DNA from: Dromaius novaehollandiae
Taxonomy: Eukaryota; Chordata; Aves; Casuariiformes; Dromaiidae
Direction: 5' to 3'
DNA length: 64,000 bases
Assembly: GCF_036370855.1 (NCBI RefSeq)
Contig: NW_026991398.1
Span: 2,604,001-2,668,000 of the forward strand
The position numbers were made by a program, and so were the translations under genes. Shown here piece after piece: positions 11,971 to 22,853 of this stretch. How positions within the stretch are numbered: position 1 is the first letter of the stretch; each line of letters starts with the position of its first letter. The notes below the pieces were generated by a model. The model made no database searches. It was not told where the DNA came from and saw only the letters and a program-made list of their open reading frames with translations.

Positions 11971-14570
11971 CCTCGGGCTTAGTTCATCATCCAGTAAAAC
12001 AATGCCAGACCACGGTTACACAACAGCTGTATGGCCCCAGTCAATACCAACAGGCATACCAAGAGAAAACCCAGTGCTCAGTTGACAACAGTATGTATAC
12101 TCAACAGACAACCATACTCAGTCGATAACAGTACGCACATCAACAGGTCCTTCAGTGGAGAATTCCACAGTACCTCGATGCCTGTGGTGTGAGTCTGTGG
12201 TGTCACTTCCCCTTTGCTGACTAGGTTTGTTTAGTGATCATGGGGTCGTTGGAGGGTGTGCCACTAGGCTACAGCAACTGCACAGTGTGGTGACTCCAGC
12301 CATGGTGCCACCAGGGTTCCTGAACTCTTGGGGAGCACCCCAGAGCAAACCCCTCTTCTGTGGGCTGCACCATCCTGAGTGCCACGCTTGCCTGTGTGGC
12401 ACCTATCAGATGGCTGCAAAGGCTCTAGCAGGAGACAGACAGAATGTCCCCCCCACCCAAAAGGCCTGGGCCACATGCGTACAGAGGCCTTCTGTCCAGA
12501 GAAGTTGAGGCAAAAAGAGAGGCAAGAGCTGTCCTGCTGAGCCCCTGTGAGAGCACTTCCACTCTGCTTGCTGGAGGTGGGAAGTGAAGAGGACCAGGGC
12601 TGTGGATGTGCAGAGGAATTCCCTGCTGCAAGGCCTTGGAGGACTAGAAGCAAATGGAAGGGCTGGAGAGGTGGCCTTTGTGTGTTTTGGGGCCCTTGTG
12701 TGTCCCCTGGCTGCTGCCACGTCTAGTCCTGTCCCCTGTGTGTCTCTGATGCAGAGGCACATGTTGGCTGGCAACCGTCTATGAGGCGAGGGGCAGGTGG
12801 TGTGGTGTGTCACAGTGGTGGGGTGCCCTGTGGTGGGAACGAGTGGTGGCCCCAGGGTCTTGGTGCTGCTCTGCGTGGGAGGAGGTGTCTGGAGAGAGCA
12901 ATGCTGTGCGTGGGGAGTGCTGCCAGGCTGGGGAGCTGGGGGAGCCCTTGGAGGGGAGGAGGTGACTTGGCTCGCAAGGCCCAGGCTGCCCTGGTGGCGA
13001 GAGCCAGGGATGCTGGCAACCTGCTGCCTTCTGTGCGCTGAGGTTCAGGCCTTGAGTTTCCTCAGCTCTTGCCAGGATCTGCAGCCAGACATCCCACACA
13101 GACTTTGAAATACATAGAAATATGGAGTTCAGAGTGTTTGGAGTACAAGAGGTCGTGTTTCAGAAAGGGTTCCTTGTTGGAGATTTTTGAAGTTATCACC
13201 TCTGGGATCTGTCTAACCACAGGTGTTTTTTTTAGGCTAGAGGCACTGCAGTTGCCTCCCTCTCCTATTAGCAAAGGCTAAGGGGGGATATGACCCATAT
13301 GCATAATTGGTGCAGGCACTCTTTTCTTATGCGCCAGGACGCTAGAAACTCTTTGCTTATAATGCAGTAGTATCCCCCAATTAGCCCTTATCTAACCTTC
13401 TGATTAACCCCCTCTCCAATCCAGTGAAATATATCTGGAGAGAGGGTCCTGAGCTCTTCCTGCCAAAGGCCAAGCTGCTTCAGGTCTCTCTGCTGCTCCC
13501 TGCACCCTGCGCACTGCTCTGGGCTCTGACACCAGACATCCAGGGGCTGACATCTAGCAGGAGGCCGCAGAGAGCAGTTTGGATCGTGTGGGACTTTTTT
13601 CACCCACACGGTTACATGGAAAATGTCTTGCCACAGTGGAGCACTCAGAGGCGCTCTTTAACGTGGCAGTGCCACAGTCATTAGCTTTTAAAATGGCCAA
13701 AACAAGGGAAACTTCCAAAGACAAAGTATTTCTTCAGAAGATAATTGGTCTTTAAAACCACTTCTCCCAGATGGAGACCACAGTGAGTCGTGATGCTCAA
13801 GCACTTTCCTGCAAGTCAGCAGGAAATACCTCAGGGGTCATAGCTGAGAACCAGCTTGTAAAGCTGAAGTTGTTTTGTGCAGATAACTTGCAAGTCCCCT
13901 CAGAATTATGTTCCTCGCCTTTCCACATGCTCCTGTCTGCTCTAAGGGAGTCATTTCTGACCTGACAGATCAGGTGTCCAACTCAGCTGAGCACATTCTG
14001 TAATGTGTCACTGAGCTGATTGAGGCCTGCAGGTTCCGAACCTCCTGCCCAATCACTTCGGGCACAGCCTGGGTCTTAGCTCACTCGGGGACTCTTCTTT
14101 GCAAGTGAACCCCCTGTGAGATGAAATCCCAAGTGTGCATCTGAGGCTAATTTGGCCAGAGGTGCCCTCTTGGCAGTGAGGTGTGGATAAAAGCAAGTGA
14201 GGGTCAGTTCCTTTTAGAGTGGTCCAGAGGTCTTGCAGCAGGCCTTGCACAGTTCATCTAACCCACCCATCATCAAACTGTACATTGGAGCTTGCAAGAT
14301 GGTTCCTTCTTGGTAGCACACTATAAAATACCCCTCTGGCTGGTATTAATACATCACACACTACTTTGGGAAGGTTGAGCTGCCAAAGGAAGCCTCCAGA
14401 TAATGTCCATGGTGTCTCTGGTCCACAGGGGCAGCACACTGAGCTTGGAGGAGATCTGGGCGAGGAGCTGTGCACTGCTTGGTGGCAGGTCCGCTGCAGA
14501 GGGGCGAGTCCTGAGCAGGGTGGCCGTGAGCCGTGCCTGCCTGCCTGCCGGCTGTAGGCTGGTGGGGTGG
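11971..14570. other. Spacer between the two minisatellite blocks, no gene recognised
   Basis: Mixed composition. A GC-rich part (12.2-13.0 kb) has overlapping open frames on both strands without family signature. An AT-richer part (13.1-13.4 and 13.7-14.3 kb) follows. TATA-like sequences occur near 14186 (GGATAAAAGC) and 14320 (CACTATAAAATA), with nothing recognisable downstream of them. Confidence 0.45.
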
Positions 14571-14574
14571 CTGC

Positions 14575-14960
14575 AGCAGAGGTGCCCTCACAATCAGCAC
14601 CCAGATGGGTCCCTGTCACCTGCATCACCTCCTCCCCTCCCCAGGGCAGTCACTTCTGCTGGGTGGGCTCTCTGAGGCACTGGGTGACATCACAAAGCCT
14701 GCTGGCCAGCACATCTGCTGAGGGCCAATCAGGCTGCTGCAGTGGAAGTGACCTCACAATCAACACTGTAGTCATGTCCCCTTTGCCTGCCTCTCCCCAT
14801 CCTCCTGCCCGTATATCATCCCTGATGGGATGAGAGGTGGTGTGATTCTCTTCTTGTCCTCACAATGCCTCCTACCAGAATCCAGCCCATGAGGTTCCTC
14901 TACAGGAGGTGACCTCACCATCAACACTGCAAAGGTGTCACTTCCATGTTTTTCTTCCCT
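14575..14960 (-). repeat. Inverted, degenerate copies of the 64-bp unit
   Basis: On the minus strand the same paired elements recur. The reverse complement of TGAGGTCA lies at 14749-14756, and CTGATTGG (as CCAATCAG, 14725-14732) lies 16 bp away. Other TGAGGTCA-type elements are at 14910-14917, 14685-14692 (exactly 64 bp from the 14749 one) and 14583-14590. This block is opposite in orientation to the array at 11.35-11.97 kb. Confidence 0.75.
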
Positions 14961-15550
14961 GCTCCTCTTCTGAGTCGTCCTCTTTTCTGGGCCCCACATT
15001 CAACATCCCAGCCGTGTCCCCTTTACTGGCACCACACTCTCCCCTATCCCTGTGGATTTACACACACGGGGTGGGACAGCTCACGTGGCAGGATGAAACT
15101 GGGCTCCAGAGGAAGGCAGGCTGGGATGGCGAGGAGGTGCAGGTGTGCTCTGTGCAAAGGGGTGGCTGGAGTGCACAGGGCTTTGCCTTGGAGCAGGTGA
15201 TGAGCCAGTGGAGACCTTGTAGGAAGGAGAAGAGGACACAGCAGTCTGGGTGACATTCTGGTAGGTGTTTCAGCTAATTCAGGATCTGCTTGGCAGGATC
15301 CGACAGGAGACTTCCCTGGAGGGCAGAGGGGCCATGAGGCCTCTGTAAAGAGAGACTAGGCAGAGGAAGAGAGGACAGAGAGGCAGAGGAAGAGAGAGGA
15401 GACATGTCAATTTGAATACAGTAGTTTCTCAGAACAAAGTTTCTCCATTGAGAGTGTTGCCAGGAAGTGTATCATGAAGAATAACATATACATAGATATA
15501 AACATGTAAACTCACATAGGGTAATTTCTGTAGTGCATACATATGGTGCT
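14961..15550. other. Spacer with purine-rich tract, no gene recognised
   Basis: Contains a purine-rich stretch (about 15336-15402, GAGAGA/GGCAGAGGAAGAG repeats on the plus strand) and then AT-rich sequence leading into the OR amplicon. I see no coding or RNA feature. Confidence 0.5.
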
Positions 15551-15559
15551 GCCAATCAA

Positions 15560-18500
15560 AAAGAAAGAAAGTAGTCATTAGAATTGATAAAGAATGTTCA
15601 AAGTTCTGAAAATGAAGAATTTTTTTTCAGTTCTTGCATAGAGCTATTTTTTGTATAGATTTCAGCAATGACAAGAACTTTACACAAAGGCTCTTTTAGC
15701 CATATACAGAGGCCACTGCTGCCTGAGATGCCCTGTGTAGCTGTGTTCCTGTGTGATGCTGGGAGATGTGACCCAGGAACTATGGGAACCTTTCCGAAGC
15801 ATTGGCTGGTCACCAGAAGCATCTCCCGACCTCTCAGTGGGACAACTTTTTTCTTTCCATTGACTAGAAAGGGAAGTCCAGACAACTGGGTTAGCCAGAG
15901 ACATCTGCACTGAAGGGGTCCCATCCCTGCTGTCGCTTAAAATGGAGTCACACTTCATAGACCATGCAGGGAATGAAAAGGGAGAGTGGCTAGATATTTA
16001 GGGACTCCTTTAAGATGTCACTGTAATACAGGTACATTGAGATTGGTGCAAATTAGGCCATGGATAAATAGAGCATTTTCACTGAAGCTGATCAGCCTGC
16101 TTTCCTCTATCTGCTGTGAGAGCTCCACACCTCATGGTGCAACTCGCTGTGTGCAAAGAGCAAGGAGCGGCAAGGATGATCCTGGGCAGGGAGTGATTTG
16201 AGGGCACTGGACTTGTGCAAGACACAAAGATATCATTTTTAATAATGTACGCCTTATTAGAAAAGAAATCTTTAGAAACGGTCAGTAGAAATGAAAGAAG
16301 AAAGAAATTTAATAAATTATCTAAAGCAAAAAAAAAAAAGTTTTCTTACACCTTTCAGCTTTTGAAACTTCTTTGTGTTCTTATTGCCCTGGGAAAGTGA
16401 TGTTTCAGACCTGGGCTGGGATGCAGTCACAGGGTCATGGACATGTGGTGCCACTGCAGGTGTCCTGGTCCCCTCTGCCCAGGCTCCCTCTGCAGCTCCC
16501 AGGGGCTCCGGTCTCCTGCAGGTCCCCTGTGAGAGCTGCCAGGCCCAGGCAGGTGCCTCAGAGACACCAGGGCCTCTCCAAGTGCCACTGGGTGCTTGTG
16601 GTTGGACACCTGAGCTCTGCCTGGAAAGGTGAAGAACTGTTTTCAACATTAGAAAAAATATGAGCACACCTTCATCAGCTCACATGATTGGCTAATTTTA
16701 ATGTCAGTGTTTTCCCATGATAACATAATGGAAATTTTGAGGAAGAGTCTGCATATCGGGAGGGGAAATATTGATCTGCCCTTGACCTTGTCTTTCCACT
16801 GCTCTGTTTGTTAGGCTGTGGATGTAATCTCAGTGATCTCTCACATATTTCCACATGTCCTGATTAAATTGAAATGAACATACAATTGAGGAGTATCTTT
16901 TTTATTAAACTATTTCAATTTCTATTTTTGTTTGATTGCAGTTAAGACAAATCCTTCTGTGCCTGTTTGCAGCTACTTCTCTAAGGAAAGCAGTTGGGAA
17001 TTGGTGCACGTGAGCTGTAACCTTCAGCTACAGACTTGAGAGGAAAAAGGTTAGATTTTTAACCAGAGTGCTCTAAGTCCCCAGTGGCTGATGAGGGAAC
17101 TGATAGGGCTGGGGAGCTGGGGAGGAAGGTTGTCCGTACATTTCTCTTATCAAAAATACTGATTTTCCTACATGCCCAGACATCATTAGAAGACACTCTG
17201 GATCAGTTGGAGAATGTGGGTATTGCTTATTCTGAAAACTGAAGAATAAAGAAAGCTTAAAAAGCAGACATCTTTCATTTTCAGGTGCTCTTTGAAATAT
17301 GCCTAATTTCAGTACTCTCCTGAAAGCTTCCCAATTAGCCACACAAGACTTGAAGAACTGAAGCAAATTATGCAGAGAGTCATGGCTCCTTAGGGTTTTT
17401 TGCATTTTAATGACCACTTGGGTGTATTTGGTGCTGAGCCCATGAACCACAGATGCTGAGAAGAGACTGAAGAAACCTCTCAAGAAGTTAAAGTCAGAAG
17501 CAAATCCCAAGTTTCCTGGAGCGTTAACAGGTCCCACTGAGGGCCATTACCAAGAAGGCCTCCCCAGGGGCTGATTAGAGCAGAAACCTGGAGGCCCTGA
17601 TTGCAGGCAGGCAAAGGCAATGTGCAGGTGGCTGTGATGCCAAGTCAACCTGGATGTGTGTTATCAAGCAGAGCAGCCAGGCACTGACAGCCAGCCCCTG
17701 GGCAGGGTGATCCTTTCCATCATGCATTGCTCAGGGCTCTTCCTGGGAGCAGTGTGCGGGTGGGGGTGTGCAATGCCGAGTGCAGGACCATGATACAGCA
17801 CCTCCTGGGCTCCCAAGAGACAAGGAGGCAGCAAGGCCACAGTGCTTTAAGGAATGGTGTCTTCTCATGGGCCTGGCTGGCAGAGACACCAGCCATAGCC
17901 AAGAGGACAAAGACCTGGCTGTGTTGGGAGGTGTCAGCCTTGGTAGTGCCCTCAGCCATCTCCACCACAGGCCATCCTATGCTTTCCCACACCTGTGCCT
18001 GTTTCCTTGCAGACTGTAGACACCCAACCTGCTTCCCCACCTTGCTCTCACCCTGGGATCTCCTGACCTCTCCTGATGTCTTCCTGTCCTCACTTGCTTT
18101 TCCCTGAAACACAAAGCCAGGGACTGACCACAGACTCCCTCTGGGTGACCGGTAGCACCACAGCACTACCCTACGAGTGACATTTTCTTTTCCTAATGTC
18201 ACATCTAAACCCCACAAGCTGCTGCTTGCGGCTTTGTCTCTTTCTCATGCTGTTTCCCACTACCAAGAAAAGCTCCAGCATTTCTGAAACCACCCTTCAA
18301 GCAGTCACAGGCTCCTACTCTACTGCCCTTCGCCTCCATTTCAGCAGGCTGAAGAAGCTGAGGTCCCTCAACCTCTCCTCACGGATGGGATTATTCCCAC
18401 CTAGGCACAGGACCTGACACTTCTCTTGTAAATCTTCATGAGGTATCTGTTGTCCGAATCACCTGAGTTTCTCAAGAGTCTTCTGGACTAAAGTTCATCT

Positions 18501-18824
18501 GTGTCAAAATGAAAAAACAAAGCAAAAAACCCCAAACTAAACCAAAACAGTGCCAATGAGCTAAGGGTAAGCAGGGGTGTGGTGGGCTGTATGGGAACAA
18601 TCAGAATGGTAAAAGATACAAATTAAGAAGGGGAGAAAACAGGAAAAAAAATGAAATTAAAAGTGAAGCAAATGATGGTTCACAGCTGCTTGGGGGATTC
18701 CTGCCAAGATGCCCTGCATCTGAATAATTCTGCCTGGAGGAGGACAAGAAAGCTGGCCTACTTCCACTGTCACAGGGAACCTGCGTGCTTTGCCTGACAT
18801 CAATAAGAGAAGATTAAGAGTGGG
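15560..18824 (+). repeat. OR amplicon distal flank, copy II
   Basis: Non-coding sequence present three times: here, at 33585-36535 in the same orientation and at 61640-64000 inverted (where it runs off the window). It includes an A-tract near 16328, a GC-rich island at 16420-16640 and an A-rich stretch at 18505-18550. Longest shared open frames such as the one on the minus strand at 16317-16667 appear in two copies but carry no recognised domain and are frameshifted between copies. Confidence 0.85.
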
Positions 18825-21120
18825 AAGAATCACAGACTCCTTCAGGGTGGAGGAGGGAACCTCAGGAGGCCTCTGGCCCAATCTCCCTGTTCACAGCAGG
18901 GTCAGCTCTGGGGTCAGACTAGGTTGCTCCGGCAGCCATCCAGTCTGGTCTTGGAAACCTCCAAGGCAGGAGACTGCACAGCCTCTCTGGGCAACCACTT
19001 CCAATGCTTGACCATCCACATAGTGGAAAAGCTTTTTCTTATCTCCTGCATGAATGACTCTTCTTTCAGCTAATGCCCATTGTCTCTTGTCCTCCCACCG
19101 TGCACCCTGGTGAAGAGCCTGTCTCCATCTTCTGGATGACCTCCTCGTAGCCATTGGAAGGCTGCTATGAGGTCCCTCCAAAGCCATCTCTTCTGCAAGT
19201 TGAACAAGCCCCATTTCCTCACAGAGCAAGTGCTCCAGCTCCCTGACTACTGTGAAGACCCTCAGCTGAATTTGCTCCCAATTATCAGCCTCTCTCTTGG
19301 TCTGGGAAGCCGACACTAGATGCAGTGTTCTCTACGTGGTCTAATGAATACTGACTAGAAGGCAATCATCATTCCCCTCGACCTCCTGGCTGTGCTCCTG
19401 CTCAGACAGTCCACGATGCTTCTGGCCCTCTTTGCTGCCAGGCAACACTGCTGGCTCATGTTTTGCCTCCTGTCCACCAGGACCCTCAGGTCCTTTTCCA
19501 CAGAGGTGCTCCCCAGGCACTCAGGCCCCAGCCTGTAACACTGTGGGGTGTTGGTTTCTCCCAGGTGCAAGACCTGGCATTTGTCCTTGTTGAATTTTCT
19601 GAGGTTCCTGACAGCCCATTCCTCCTGCCTGTCCAGGTCCCTCTGAGTGGCAGCCCTCAAGCATATGACTAGGCCCTCCCACCTTCAGTTTGGGGTCATC
19701 TACAAGCATGATGACTGTTGCTTCCTGCGTGTAACTAATACAGATGATAAACAGGACAAGTTTCTGGAGAGATCAGTGGTGCTCCACTTCTCCCTGGCCT
19801 TCAGGAAGAGTGCTACCCATTCACCACTGCCCTCTGAGCCTGACCATCCAAGCAGCTTTTCAGCCATCAGGTCGTCTACTCTTCTTGACTGTAACATTCT
19901 AACGTGCATGCAAGAATATTGTGGGAGACAGTGTCAAACACCTTGCTGAAGTCTGGGTAAAAGACATTGACTCTTCTCCATCCACAAATGCAGTTATTTA
20001 TTCATAGCAGGCAATCACATTGGTGAGGCACAATCTTCCCTGGGTAAATCCATGCTAAGTGTTCCCTGGCAACTTCTTCTCCTTCATGTGCCCAGAAATG
20101 TGATCTGGGAGGATTCCTTCCATGACTCACTCCTCACCAAAGTGAGGCTGAACTGCCTGCAGCTCCCCAGGTTGCCCTTGTGGCCTTTTTGGAAGATGGG
20201 TGCAACATTTGCCTTTCTGCAGTCGTTGGGACTTCACCCCATCTCCACAACCTTGCAAAGATGGTAGAGAGTGGCCTTGCAGTGACAGCAGCCAGCTCTT
20301 ACAGCATCCTCACATGCAGCCCATCCAACCCCCCTGACTGGTGTAGTTTGAATTCTCACAAGGAATCCCTCAATAACCTCATCCACTGTTGGCTGCTTTT
20401 CTCCTCTGGAGCCCTGACTCAAGGCACAACAGCCCGGGAGACCTTGCTTGTGGAAATGGAAGCTAACAAGGGCTTGAGTTCCTCAGACCTCTCTGCATCT
20501 GCTGCTAGAGGATTCCCTGTCCCATTTAGCAGGGCGGCCACATTTTCCTTTTCATTCTTTGATTCTTACTGAAGCAGTAGCAGCTCATCTTCATGCCCTT
20601 GACGTCCCCTGTAAGTGTCAGTCGTAGGGGAGCTTTTTCTTCCCTAACACCATGCCTATGATGCTGGACAATATTTCTAAATTCCTCCTTGGCCTCTCCC
20701 TTCTTCCCCCTGCTGTATGCTGCCCTATTACCCTGGAGCTCAGCTGTGAGGTCCCTCTTTAGCCAAGTTGGTCCCCTGAAGTGTCTGCTAGTTTTAGCAA
20801 GTATCGGGATGGCCCATCCTTGTGCTTGGCAGGTCTGTCCTTAAAGACCTGCTGGCTTTCGGAGCTCCTGGGCCCTTCAGAGCTGCCTCCCCTGGGATCC
20901 CCCACCAGTCCCCTGAACAGGCCAGGAAGTCTGCTCCTCTGAAGTCCAGAGTCTGTACTCTGCTACTGTCCTTCCTCACTCCCTCCAGGATTTTGACTGC
21001 ACATTTTCATGGTCACTGTAGGAAAAGCTGGCACTATCCTATCCCTGATCAGTTTCTCCTTATTTCCAGCTTCCAGATGCAGGAAAGCATCACCCTTTTC
21101 TGGCTTGTCCATCTCCATCT
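18825..21120 (-). mobile_element. CR1 LINE, 3' two-thirds (copy II)
   Basis: Minus-strand CR1. Its 3' end lies near 18825-18840, within a stretch whose reverse complement reads as the usual CR1 tail (GAGGTTCCCTC...GATTCTT). Going upward it covers the 3' UTR, the RT C-terminal region and palm (19.4-19.9 kb), fingers (20.1-20.5 kb) and the pre-RT region (to about 21.1 kb). Unlike copy I, it keeps two aspartates at the active site (LVDD, codons at 19695-19703), but frameshifts and stops are frequent. The upper end joins the flank at a different point from copies I and V, which I read as a later deletion. Confidence 0.85.
19355..19709 (-). pseudogene. CR1 reverse transcriptase, palm to C-terminal fragment
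   Basis: Two overlapping frames hold the active-site LVDD (from 19709 downward) and, after a frameshift, a 101-codon piece with the family motif FNKDKCQVLHLG, the GPECLGS block and the QCCLAAKRA(R/N)SI block. It is the best-preserved RT part in this element. The frameshift and downstream stops show that it is inactive. Confidence 0.85.
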
Positions 21121-22535
21121 GCTCCTGTCTGTGCCCCAGGCTGCATGCACTTGTGTATACTTGGGCTGCAGACCTCAGCTGTGGCACAGAGAACAGACCG
21201 GTCATGGTGAAACATGTTACCAAGAGCCAACGACACCATGTGTGCAATGGCCCCACTTCAGAGCAGAGCCATGCTCGTGTAGATAGCAGATGACAATGTA
21301 ATGGTGAAAGGAGGTTCCCACTAAGAGAGCAAACCCTGCAGTGCCCAAGGCCAGGGAGAAACAGAGCTGGGCTGTGCTGAAATGGCAGGAGAGGGGTTTG
21401 CTGCCTGCGCTGACTCTGCAGCACCGCTTGGTCTGTGACAGGGGTGAATCGATCTCCAGAAAGGACAAGGTGTCACCGAAGAATTCCTTGGAGCTGGATG
21501 TCCTGTGATCCAGCCAACCTGTGGATATCACTAGCCCAGTCCCTGTTCATATCATCTGAGGGCATGAGAGAAAAAGAATGGAGAGAAAAGCTGGAAGTGT
21601 TTGACAATGCAGAGACTACAGTGGAGACCTTGGTGTGACGTGCCTCCTGTCTATGCAGTGTGCTTGGATGTAGACAGGATGGACCTTTGCCTAAAGGCAA
21701 TGGTGGGATCCAGTTGTTTGGGCACTGGTAGGAAACCTGGGAGGCTCTGGGGTGCTTTCCCAGCAACCACTCCAGAAGGACATGGCTTTCCTGTAGGTCC
21801 CATGCTGAATTTACTAGAGACCTGTGGTTGTGCTGGACACCCCAGGCACGGGACATGGCCCTGCCTATGGCCTACCTTTATGTCACTGAATCTACTGTCT
21901 GCACTGAATTGCATTAGCTATTTGCATTGCACAGATCTGCTTGTGTCTCAGCTTGCTAGTGAGTGGAGCTCTAGTTGCAGTAGGCATCTAGGGTCATTTC
22001 AGATGGCCAAGGCAATTCCCCACCTGGCCACCACTTCATGCTCTAGAAAATGTGGGTGTCATAGTTGCACCATCAGAGCAAGCAGACACTGGCACATGCC
22101 TGGGACCACCTCTGTCTCTTCACATGTCCTCAGGTGTTTGTGTGAGCAGCTGACTCCCACCCTCCATCACTATTGATTACAATGGGAGCTTAGACGAGGA
22201 GCTCCCATGCAGACACCTCTGTGGTGCTCACTTCAGTTTGGGGAAGGGGAATCCCACCTTCTGTGTGTTTGTGGAGTTCACAGGAGGGATCTAAATCCCA
22301 CTCCAGCCCAGGGACTTCTAAACCAAGCCCATACTGACTCATCTGAATTAACATCTGAACCATGGGTAAATGAACTCCCTTCTTGTCCCAGCTTAGGTTC
22401 CTGCCTAGTGAAGGGATAGGAATAGGTGCTTCCTGAGTGGGATATTTCCACCTCTTGCAGATAACCCTCCTCTGACGAGACAAATTGCAATGCTGGATCA
22501 GTCTTCCTTCAGTGCTTAGAGAGGGACCCTCAGTG
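21121..22535 (+). repeat. OR amplicon upstream flank, copy II
   Basis: Counterpart of 2873-4270 on the opposite strand and of 37900-39230 in the same orientation. It holds the CCTCTGTGTGTTTGTGG-like block near 22255-22275 and the AGTTTGGGGAAGG block near 22237. No conserved reading frame. Confidence 0.8.
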
Positions 22536-22537
22536 AT

Positions 22538-22853
22538 CATTTTAGTCTACTTCAGGGAACATTTCCCAGGAGGAGGGAGCACGAGGGACAGAGAAATTTG
22601 TGTCTTCAGCTGGGCCTCTGCTCCTGAGTGGGGCCAGGCTCCTGGGACTGCGGGAGCCCATGGCAACCTGGCAGGCGCTGCAGAGACACAGCTCTGTCCT
22701 GGTGCAGCTCCTCTTAAAGGAGCAGCAAGACTCAGGGTGCTGTCTGCAGGTGCCAGGATGAGATGAGCGACTCAGAAGTTAAAGACAGTCAGCAACAGGA
22801 GGACAGCTGAGAGCAGCACACTCTGAGCAGAAATCCTCACTGCCCTTGACACA
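22538..22853 (+). promoter_or_regulatory. Candidate non-coding first exon and promoter of OR-II
   Basis: Starts near TTTTAGTCTACTTCAGGGAA (22537-22556), has the EBF-like TTTCCCAGGAGGAGGGA (22563-22579), and ends ACA|GTAAGT with the donor GT at 22854-22855. The matching acceptor before OR-II ends at 25137, giving a 2.28-kb intron. This copy differs most from the others in its second half (22690-22800), so its promoter strength may differ; that last point is inference. Confidence 0.5.

Noticed and set aside
16317-16667. 116-codon minus-strand frame, similar to one at 34418-34717
   Set aside because: The two copies differ by indels at their ends, and the block is a GC-rich patch of amplicon flank with no domain.
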